The notes beneath the pieces were generated by a model, which saw only the letters and a list, made by a program, of their open reading frames with translations, did no database searches and was not told the origin of the DNA. The position numbers and the translations under genes were made by a program. A stretch of 54,249 nucleotides of DNA from QQUD01 sp039029915 (GTDB lineage Bacteria > Chloroflexota > Anaerolineae > Promineifilales > Promineifilaceae): the NCBI GenBank assembly GCA_039029915.1, contig JBCCFD010000003.1, forward strand, positions 1-54,249, given 5' to 3'. Below, in pieces: positions 7,082-14,567 of this stretch. Position 1 is the stretch's first letter. Each line of letters opens with the position of its first letter.

Positions 7082-8548
7082 ATGGATAATTTTGTTGGGC
7101 GAAAAAATGAAATTCAGCTTATTAACCAGCTATGGGGCAATGAGCGCAGTGACTTGTTTATTCTTACTGGCCGCAGGCGCGTAGGGAAAACTCGTCTTTT
7201 AACTCACTGGCTTGGTAAAAACCCTGAAACGGGATTTTATTGGATGGCTGAAAAGACGTCATCTGTGGGTCAGTTGCGGTCATTTTCTCGGGCACTCTTC
7301 AAATTTCTATATGATGCCGAAGCACCCACAGATTTTAAATATTCTGACTGGGAACAAGCTCTAACGGCTCTATCCGCTCATGCCAAAAAGAATAAAAAAG
7401 CGTGCCTCTTCATCGATGAGGTTACTTATATTATTGATGCTGATCCAAGTTTCCCTGCCTTGATGCAAAAACTGTGGGATCATAATCTCAAAAGTAGCCA
7501 ATTGCTGATTGGCCTATCGGGGTCTCAGCAGGGATTAATTGAAAAACATTTTATCCAAATGAGTGCCCCAATGTACGGCCGTATTAGCCAGCACATGCAC
7601 CTTCAACCACTCCCATTTAATGCAACCTCCCAATTCTTCCCTAAATATTCCTCAGATGAACGATTATTGCTCTATTCAATTTTAGGCGGTATCCCAGAAT
7701 ATTGGGAAAGAATCGATAAAAAGCTGTCAGTGATTGACAACTTAAAAGACAAAATATTGCCAAGCTACGGCTGGATGGCGGATGAAGCCCGAATTTTGAT
7801 TCAAGATTATGTGAAAGATGAAAATCTATTTGTGGCGGTATTAAGAGCGCTTGCCACAGATTTGAGCCGCAATAAAGATATTGCTGAACACGCTGGGATT
7901 GAAAATAACAAAGTCTCCTTCTATCTAAAGAAACTGCAGGACACAAAATTTGTGGTGCGTGAAGTGCCAATCACCAAGGCCGCCAATCCACCAAGAAATG
8001 CAGGCCGACATATATTGGTCGATCCCTTCCTAAGATTTTATCATCGCTATATTTCACCAAATGCAAGCTATTTGGCAATGCGTAAGGTGGATGAAATTTT
8101 AGACATGATTCAGGAAGAAATGGATGAATCGTTCCTGACACCGGCGTGGGCCCAAATCTGCAGAGAGTGGATGCTCAATGAATCCCTTAATGCGAAATGG
8201 GGACAGATTGTTTATGTAGGGGATGAATGGAATTCTGGCGGTAATTTAAATGTTGTTGGCGTTGGAGATGACATTTTGGTTTTAGGTCATGCCTTCCTTC
8301 AAAAGACGGAAGAGTCAGAAGCTGTGTTTGACCAGTTCATTCGTGCAGCAGAGAAAATAACGCTAAAAAATAAGGAAATCTACATTTTACTTTTTGCGAA
8401 TTCAGGGTGGACTCAATCAGCAAGAGAAGCCTCTCACATTATTGTTGACAGCCTCACTCAAAGTAAAAAGCTGTCGAGTGGGTGGGACATCAAAGCATTA
8501 AACCTCTTGTCCTTAGAGGATGTCGATAGCAGCCTAGCAACCAGCTAG
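7082..8548 (+). CDS. Archaeal-type P-loop ATPase with DUF234-like C-terminus
   Basis: This encodes 488 residues. The N-terminus FVGRKNEIQLI is typical of the archaeal ATPase family (PF01637 type). Walker A GRRRVGKT is at about 30-37 and Walker B CLFIDEV at about 108-114. A winged-helix segment follows (about 260-300: NKDIAEHAGIENNKVSFYLK), then a DUF234-like nuclease-fold region beginning GRHILVDPFLRFYHRYI. Members are STAND/AAA-like ATPases, often of unknown function and sometimes linked to mobile elements or toxin-antitoxin-like loci. No ribosome binding site precedes the ATG; the upstream 120 bp are operator-like repeats sharing ACTTTAAA, so autoregulation through the winged helix is possible (inference). 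Confidence 0.75.
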   Translation: MDNFVGRKNEIQLINQLWGNERSDLFILTGRRRVGKTRLLTHWLGKNPETGFYWMAEKTSSVGQLRSFSRALFKFLYDAEAPTDFKYSDWEQALTALSAHAKKNKKACLFIDEVTYIIDADPSFPALMQKLWDHNLKSSQLLIGLSGSQQGLIEKHFIQMSAPMYGRISQHMHLQPLPFNATSQFFPKYSSDERLLLYSILGGIPEYWERIDKKLSVIDNLKDKILPSYGWMADEARILIQDYVKDENLFVAVLRALATDLSRNKDIAEHAGIENNKVSFYLKKLQDTKFVVREVPITKAANPPRNAGRHILVDPFLRFYHRYISPNASYLAMRKVDEILDMIQEEMDESFLTPAWAQICREWMLNESLNAKWGQIVYVGDEWNSGGNLNVVGVGDDILVLGHAFLQKTEESEAVFDQFIRAAEKITLKNKEIYILLFANSGWTQSAREASHIIVDSLTQSKKLSSGWDIKALNLLSLEDVDSSLATS

Positions 8549-8575
8549 AGGTCTATTAAGCTAATAAAAGAAAAA

Positions 8576-8674
8576 CCTAGTGCGGGAACACTAGGCATTT
8601 ACATTCACAAACCGCATACTCATTGACCAGAATGAGTCCCTTAATTGGGAAGGAATTTTATGTTTCCTGTGCGG
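8576..8674 (+). ncRNA. Candidate structured leader RNA upstream of the DnaA-domain protein
   Basis: Nested complementary segments can be drawn: hairpin CCTAGTG/CACTAGG (8576-8582/8589-8595); an outer helix CCGCA (8612-8616)/TGCGG (8670-8674) enclosing ACTCATT/AATGAGT (8618-8624/8631-8637), a weak CCC/GGG (8638-8640/8647-8649) and AGGAA/TTCCT (8651-8655/8664-8668). TGTGC (8668-8672) could alternatively pair with GCACA (8696-8700), giving a switch-like competition. The coding start lies about 95 nt downstream. It resembles no riboswitch I can name; the AAACC/GGCCUAAA words recall c-di-GMP-I RNA only superficially. Confidence 0.3.
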
Positions 8675-8767
8675 CCTAAATCTGTAAGGAGAATAGCACA
8701 CCGCGATCTGACTGTCAATATAGATCAAACGATCTAAGCACATTTGTTCTGGTGTGTTACAAGGCTA

Positions 8768-10954
8768 ATGAGCCAAAATACGGCCGTTTCCCCCTTAATT
8801 GTAGGGGGGTATTCGCAACACTATAATGATATTGTTAAGCCAGACCAAATATGGCCGGTCAGCAAATATTTTTTGCGACGATGGACGCCCTATTTAAACC
8901 CCACAAGATTTTGGACAATTATTGCAGCTCGCCAGTTAGCGTATCGCTTTGGCAATAAGCGTCGTTTTGAATGCTACGATAAAAGCCTCTATAAGGAAGC
9001 GTGTACAAGCAGAGCTAACTTTTATCGCATTAAAGCGGAGCTAGGGGAAAAAAACACGCCGCTCTCTCTCTTTATCTCTCGAGCCCCTATTAAATACCAA
9101 CGCCGAGGAGATGTCACAAAACCGGGGCCGACAGTATATCATGTTCGGCTCGACGATGTTCTTACACCAGCAGACGCCACTTATCTTACAACTTGGTTCC
9201 AATCTCAAAATATCAAGCACCAAGAAACGGCCGTTCTGGCGTTGCTGCAACAGGCCCTTGACTCTCCAGCTGCAGACTTTCTCGCCCCGTCTTTGACACC
9301 ATCCTTGAATGATCCAGCCACCCAATTCCAACCTATAACCATCGCTGACGTTATTGAACGCGTCTACGGGTCTAAGATTGCTCAAAAAACTGAGGTGAGG
9401 CAGGCTGCAGAGGCCCTACATACACATTTAACAGGGTCAACCTATATTGGCTCACAATACTTCCGGAAAGAATGGGTTAAACGGCTAGGCCCAGGTCCAG
9501 CTTTTCTTCTAACTTATCTCCGCAGCCAATGTTATTTGCGTGAAGAGTCGGGTGAACAGCGAAATGAGGTAACGTTTACAAAACCCCAGCTGGCAGACGC
9601 TTTAGGTATTGATAAAGTGACGCTTTTCCGATGGTTAAAGAAGATTGACTCCAAAACGCCGAAAAATCAGCTATTTTTCCCGTTTCTTGAGCTGATTCGC
9701 TCCCATAAAACGGCCGTAAATGAGGTTGAGACGACTTACCGAGTCCAACTTTATGATCCTTTGACTGAGCCAGACCTCGAGCTGTATCTTCAGGCTATCA
9801 GCGTGAAATCGACGGAAACGGTCGTTTCGAAGCCTGTATTGCAAAATGAGACTCACGCTCACAGCCAACAGCCAAAGCTAGCGTTGCAAAATGAGACTCA
9901 CTCAACAAGCAAAACGACGACTGCCTCGCTGCAAAATGAGACCCACACCCACACAAAAGCGATGGATTTGCATTCATTTAACTTACAAAATGAGACTCAC
10001 ATATTACGCAGAGATGCAAAATTAGACCCACACCCTGTAGCAACATTGCAAAATGAGACCGTTGGCATTGCAAAATGGGACACATATAAATACTTAACCA
10101 CCTTAATAAAAGCACTAACTAATAAAGAAATAAGCACGTTAGCTGCTGCTGGGATTTCTTTACCTGAAAATTTAATCCATGCGTTTTGGCAAACGGCCGT
10201 TTCTGACACAGACCATTTTTGTCAACTTGTTAATATCCAAGGCAGGCGGGGCCGAGAGATCATTAAGCAAAGCGATTTGACGTTAGACCAACTAGTGGCC
10301 TGGGTTTTGTATGCCAAAACCCAAAACGGTATTACAGTACAAATGCTATCCGGTTACCTGATAAACCGTGCCCGTGAGCAAGAAGCACCGCCAAAAGAGT
10401 TCATTCAACTGGCGCATCTCAGCCTGGAACTTTGGCTTTGCTACAGCAGCCTACCGCACTTACCGCCCAAGCATCATGATCATTTTGATCACACGCCTGT
10501 GTATAATATTTGGATGCGCCACTACAGTCAGATTAAACTGGAAAAGCTTCCGTTTGGGGTGGGGGGTATTGTTCAAGATTGGTTATCATCAATGTCAGTG
10601 ATGACGCAAGCCAATGATCCTGTCATTCAAGCTCATGTGACTCAAGCTCGTCCATACTCACCTGAAATTCAAACCGAAGTTCAAACCATTGTTCAACAAA
10701 AAGACGAGTCGATTGCGTCTCAGCAATGGCAGACTGCCCTTTATGAGCTTGAGATGCAAATGACGAAAGCCACTTTCAATACCTTGTTAAAAGATACTTA
10801 CCTTCTTCATCATGAGGGCCAAAGTTATACCGTTGGGGTCCAAACTGAACAAGCGCAGGCTTGGTTGACTCATCGACTTTATCCGACTATTGAGCGGACT
10901 TTCTCTGCCATAACCCAAGATGTTGTAACGCTAAAATTTGAACATATTGCTTAA
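8768..10954 (+). CDS. Replication-initiator-like HTH protein with DnaA N-terminal-like domain at its C-terminus
   Basis: A TTG at 8744 would extend the frame, but ATG 8768, preceded by ACAAGG, is the likelier start (728 residues). The first ~140 residues resemble plasmid/phage replication proteins of the helix-turn-helix type (RFWTIIAARQLAYRFG; YKEACTSRANFYRIKAEL). A second HTH lies at about 267-292 (QLADALGIDKVTLFRWLKK). Residues ~357-440 carry LQNET repeats. The C-terminal ~75 residues (LYELEMQMTKATFNTLLKD, VQTEQAQAWLTHRLY, VVTLKFEH) match the pattern of DnaA domain I, which binds helicase or initiation partners. No DnaA ATPase or domain IV is present. A role in replication initiation of a mobile or relic replicon, or as a DNA-binding regulator, is inferred. 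It converges on the eCIS operon with only 23 bp between stops. Confidence 0.6.
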   Translation: MSQNTAVSPLIVGGYSQHYNDIVKPDQIWPVSKYFLRRWTPYLNPTRFWTIIAARQLAYRFGNKRRFECYDKSLYKEACTSRANFYRIKAELGEKNTPLSLFISRAPIKYQRRGDVTKPGPTVYHVRLDDVLTPADATYLTTWFQSQNIKHQETAVLALLQQALDSPAADFLAPSLTPSLNDPATQFQPITIADVIERVYGSKIAQKTEVRQAAEALHTHLTGSTYIGSQYFRKEWVKRLGPGPAFLLTYLRSQCYLREESGEQRNEVTFTKPQLADALGIDKVTLFRWLKKIDSKTPKNQLFFPFLELIRSHKTAVNEVETTYRVQLYDPLTEPDLELYLQAISVKSTETVVSKPVLQNETHAHSQQPKLALQNETHSTSKTTTASLQNETHTHTKAMDLHSFNLQNETHILRRDAKLDPHPVATLQNETVGIAKWDTYKYLTTLIKALTNKEISTLAAAGISLPENLIHAFWQTAVSDTDHFCQLVNIQGRRGREIIKQSDLTLDQLVAWVLYAKTQNGITVQMLSGYLINRAREQEAPPKEFIQLAHLSLELWLCYSSLPHLPPKHHDHFDHTPVYNIWMRHYSQIKLEKLPFGVGGIVQDWLSSMSVMTQANDPVIQAHVTQARPYSPEIQTEVQTIVQQKDESIASQQWQTALYELEMQMTKATFNTLLKDTYLLHHEGQSYTVGVQTEQAQAWLTHRLYPTIERTFSAITQDVVTLKFEHIA
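9841..10085 (+). repeat. Six iteron-like copies of GCAAAATGAGAC inside the coding region
   Basis: Copies of GCAAAATGAGACTCAC or close variants begin at 9841, 9886, 9931, 9985, 10048 and 10070. The first five are spaced in multiples of 9 bp and encode LQNET. The sixth is 22 bp after the fifth and is read in another frame (IAKWDT), yet its DNA is nearly unchanged. Conservation at the DNA level points to a binding site rather than only a peptide repeat. Confidence 0.6.
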
Positions 10955-10977
10955 CGACTAATGTTAATAAGGCCGTG

Positions 10978-13900
10978 CTAGTCATCATTCGTAGCTGAAA
11001 CGGCCGTTTGCCCACATCGTTGAGCCGGTTCAAACCATTGCCCTAGACCCGCTTGGAGTGATTGAGCTGCTTCCTCAGGTGTCATCTCATTATTGATAAC
11101 CGCAATTGTACCTTCCTGCATTAAATCATATCCCGAGGGGATATTCTTGGTCAGCTGAGGCCAAGCCCATCGAACATCCAACCCCCGTTCATGATTAAGC
11201 GCTAAAAAAGTGTTCGCGCGAATATTCTGCAGTTGCGGTGGCTCATTGTGCATTGGGAAAAATCCCGGAAGTTCGTTACCGAGCAGATTGGCCAGCTCAT
11301 TGGTTGTCAACCAGGTTAGAAATAAACGGGCTTCTTCCTTATAGGGTGAATTTGCGTTTAGTCCAATTGCTGTGTCAGCGTGAAATGTGATGTGGCTTTC
11401 TTCTTCATCAGGGGGTGGGGTTGCAAAGATTGACCATTGAAAATCAGGTGCTTCATTTTCAAAATAGGAGATGTCCCATGAGCCACTAAACATCATTGCG
11501 GCTTCACCGCGTAAAAAGAGCCAGCGGCTATCGGGATATGAAATCGATTGATGATCGGGAGGTAAGAATGGTGATAGTGAAGAAACGGCCGTAAATGCAT
11601 CAACAACGTGACTGTCATTAAAGCAGCGCTGCCCGTTGAGATATTGAAGCCGACCTTCTTTACCACCGATAAAGTTAGGTGCTAAATTCATAAAGACTAG
11701 CTCAGCCATTGTCCAAGGATCGCCAGAAGCATTTGCAAATGGAATGATTCCTGCCTCTTGAAGCTGAATTGATACCTCTTCTAGTTCCGCCCAAGTTTGA
11801 GGGATTGGCAGCAGCATTTCTTGGAATATTTCTTGATTGTAATAAATAGCGTGTGACACCGCGATGAACGGCACGCCGTAAGGGACTTGCTCTCTTGACG
11901 TCCACGGCTGGAGGGCATCTGGTGAAAAGCTCTCATATAAACCGGGCAAATTCGTCAGGGGTTCAATATAACCTGCGTCAATAAGTTTTCGCGAATGAGA
12001 AAAGGAGCGCAAATAAAACAGATCTGCTGCAATACCATGTTCAAGATCTGTTTCTAAGGCATCATCATATTTTGCAGGGACCGTGGGCTGAAATTCGACT
12101 TGAATATTGGGGTGTTTTTCGTTGAAAACCGCAAGGATTCTTTCCATCTGTGTTAAATCATCAACCCGCCAAGATTGTAATTTGAGCGTGACTACATCCC
12201 CATCGGCAGGCTGCGCTGCTTCAATGAACTGCTCCGTTGCTGCACTGGCCGGTTGCGCAATTTGGACCTGATTCACCCAGCTAGGTGGCGAGATTAAGTC
12301 ATACTGAATAATAAAGAACAGCACCCCCAACACAATCGCTGCCGGATACGCCACCTTGCCGAAATTATTGAGTTTCTCAAGTCGATCAAAATCTTCGCGC
12401 TCTTTCGCTAGATTGGCCAGAACCGTTATCAATAGTTTTCCAGCGATTAATATGTAAATGCCGTAAAATGCATAGTCGAGCGCAATAAGGTAGCCAATTC
12501 CCGGCAAATCACTTCCCAATCTTAAATGAAAGAACGAAATCGTAAGCAGCGCATTCACACTAATAATGATGCGTGGTGATAAGGTTTGAATAGGGATATA
12601 AAACACCACATAAGCCAGCATTAAAATAATCATGAGCGGTAATAGATTCTTTGACAGGAAACTCACCACATTCCGCTCGATGATGAGTTCTGTGCTGTAG
12701 TCTGAAAATTCGATGGCGCTATCCGATAGCAGAAAGTTCGGGTTCCCTAAGGTAGATTCATTGCGGAAAAAGTCCGTGTAATAAACAGCATCCTTAATGT
12801 GCCAACCACTGATTGATTTAAATGCTTCTGAGCGTTCAAGCTTTGCTAAAATCTCTTCCGGTGAGTCATTGCGAAGCCCCAAAACATCCACGACGTAAAT
12901 AAGATTTTCACGGAGCAACTCGTTATGCCGTATTTGAATCTTTAAAGATTGAGTATCAAATGGATAATCTTTAAAATTAAAATCTCCTTCCAATTCTGTT
13001 TTCACGTGATAAGCTCGATAAACGTAGCCGTCCGTAATCTCCTCAGCAATTGGGTCCCCTAAAATGATCTCCTTTTGGCTATTAACAAACTGGATATTCG
13101 TTTCGTCAAAGTCACCTTGGTGCCTAAACCAAAGGTAAAAATCGATTGTATAGTTGGACGCTTTGGTATCAATTTGGATCACCTCATTGATATCGATGCC
13201 GGTGTAAACGACATTTGTGCGATACATATGTTTGCCATTGACGATTAAGACACGACCCGCATCAATTTCGCCCTGCAAATCACTGATGCGCTTTAAATCG
13301 GGTACAGGTTGTAGCTGCGTTAGGGCAGACACAAAGCGTTGATGTGAAAATACACCAATCGAAAGGGGTTTTATGACATCGCCCAGCGGGTTAAAAAACT
13401 GATTACCGGTTAATCCTTTGACGCCTGTTTCTAGGTTGCTCATTCCGGCAAGCGCTGCCCGAATGCTTTGTCGGTCCGTCGCTATTGTTTCAGGGGTAGC
13501 AGTCACGTTAGCTCTTTTGATAGCGGCTAAGGCGACTGTGGCCGTATCGTAATAACTGGGTGCTTTTAAACCCGGATCTGAGCCATAAGTCTGAATATAA
13601 TCTTCGCGAAACTGCTGGGCTTCTTCACCAACGACATCAAACAGGATGGGAGTCGTGGCGTAGAGATTGTCAAGGAAAAAGCCGGGCTGTGAATGTTCTT
13701 CCGGTAGGTCGGTGAACTGCTCGATAAAATTTGGATTCCCTAAAGCAGTAGACCCCATCAGAATGTTTTCCATTCCTTGTCGCCGCATGCGAATGATCAG
13801 CTCTTTGGCTTCGGATGTATGGGTCGCTAGAAAAATAAGACCAGGATCACCATTTTCTGCTTTAATGAGTTCGCGAACAATGTTATCGAGGTCATCCGTT

Positions 13901-14553
13901 AATGTGGCTGAGTTTCCGTTGAATATGCGCGTATAACGAATCTCGCCTCCCAATCCTCTAAAGGTGTTGACGTAGGATTCTGCCAGAGAACGTCCAAATG
14001 CGTCACTGTCATAAATGACGGTTGCGTTTGTTTCACCCATGATGCGATTCGCATAGTTGGCTAGGAATGCGGCTTGGGCATGACTGGTGGGAATGGTGCG
14101 AAAGTAAAAGTCTCTTTCGGCCGTTACATTTTCGGCCGTTGCGGAGCCGCTAATTGCTGGGATGCCCGCCGCTTCATAAATTTCGCCCGCCGCGATAGAT
14201 GTTGAGCTAAACATGTGTCCTATGACAAGAAGAATGTTGTTGCTATCAGCAATATCTTGGGCAACTTCTCGAGCAAGCTCTGGGTCGTTTTGGTCATCGT
14301 AAATTAGCAATTCAATTTTACGGCCGTTAATGCCGCCCGCTTCATTAAGCTGATCGACGTACATTTGAGCCCCATTCGCCATGTCTTGCCCTTCGGCTGC
14401 CGCTTTGCCCGTCATGGGACCAACAACGGCAATAAATAACCGTTCCTTTTGACTGCTTGTCACCCAAAAAACACCTAAGAGCGCGATGAATATTAAAGCA
14501 AGAATGAATATAAGTTTAAATCGTGAGGATGTTTGTCTGACGATGCTGTTCAT
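10978..14553 (-). CDS. Chimeric receptor: Peripla_BP_6 domain - pentameric ligand-gated channel - type 1 solute-binding protein
   Basis: This encodes 1191 residues. An N-terminal signal/anchor segment (about 13-32) precedes a Leu/Ile/Val-type periplasmic binding domain (about 38-400: IAVVGPMTGKAAAEGQDMANG, GINGRKIELLIYDDQ). Residues ~430-630 form the extracellular beta-sandwich of a Cys-loop-superfamily channel, with the hallmark YPFDTQSLKIQI at about 530-541. Four membrane helices follow at about 636-655, 658-677, 683-711 and 733-751, the normal pLGIC count. After M4 the chain continues outside the cell with a bacterial extracellular solute-binding domain, about 783-1180 (LKLQSWRVDDL; FNEKHPNIQVEF; GVPFIAVSHAIYYN; LFLTWLTTNELA). 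The topology is consistent: both binding domains extracellular. It is the last gene of the minus-strand block, 14 bp after the pseudokinase gene, so cotranscription is likely. Ligand and ion selectivity unknown. Confidence 0.8.
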   Translation of the reverse strand: MNSIVRQTSSRFKLIFILALIFIALLGVFWVTSSQKERLFIAVVGPMTGKAAAEGQDMANGAQMYVDQLNEAGGINGRKIELLIYDDQNDPELAREVAQDIADSNNILLVIGHMFSSTSIAAGEIYEAAGIPAISGSATAENVTAERDFYFRTIPTSHAQAAFLANYANRIMGETNATVIYDSDAFGRSLAESYVNTFRGLGGEIRYTRIFNGNSATLTDDLDNIVRELIKAENGDPGLIFLATHTSEAKELIIRMRRQGMENILMGSTALGNPNFIEQFTDLPEEHSQPGFFLDNLYATTPILFDVVGEEAQQFREDYIQTYGSDPGLKAPSYYDTATVALAAIKRANVTATPETIATDRQSIRAALAGMSNLETGVKGLTGNQFFNPLGDVIKPLSIGVFSHQRFVSALTQLQPVPDLKRISDLQGEIDAGRVLIVNGKHMYRTNVVYTGIDINEVIQIDTKASNYTIDFYLWFRHQGDFDETNIQFVNSQKEIILGDPIAEEITDGYVYRAYHVKTELEGDFNFKDYPFDTQSLKIQIRHNELLRENLIYVVDVLGLRNDSPEEILAKLERSEAFKSISGWHIKDAVYYTDFFRNESTLGNPNFLLSDSAIEFSDYSTELIIERNVVSFLSKNLLPLMIILMLAYVVFYIPIQTLSPRIIISVNALLTISFFHLRLGSDLPGIGYLIALDYAFYGIYILIAGKLLITVLANLAKEREDFDRLEKLNNFGKVAYPAAIVLGVLFFIIQYDLISPPSWVNQVQIAQPASAATEQFIEAAQPADGDVVTLKLQSWRVDDLTQMERILAVFNEKHPNIQVEFQPTVPAKYDDALETDLEHGIAADLFYLRSFSHSRKLIDAGYIEPLTNLPGLYESFSPDALQPWTSREQVPYGVPFIAVSHAIYYNQEIFQEMLLPIPQTWAELEEVSIQLQEAGIIPFANASGDPWTMAELVFMNLAPNFIGGKEGRLQYLNGQRCFNDSHVVDAFTAVSSLSPFLPPDHQSISYPDSRWLFLRGEAAMMFSGSWDISYFENEAPDFQWSIFATPPPDEEESHITFHADTAIGLNANSPYKEEARLFLTWLTTNELANLLGNELPGFFPMHNEPPQLQNIRANTFLALNHERGLDVRWAWPQLTKNIPSGYDLMQEGTIAVINNEMTPEEAAQSLQAGLGQWFEPAQRCGQTAVSATNDD

Positions 14554-14567
14554 AGTAATTAAATTAA

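Noticed and set aside
8611..8680. tRNA or c-di-GMP-I riboswitch
   Set aside because: No T-loop, anticodon arm or conserved GNRA/tetraloop-receptor layout is seen; resemblance is limited to short words.
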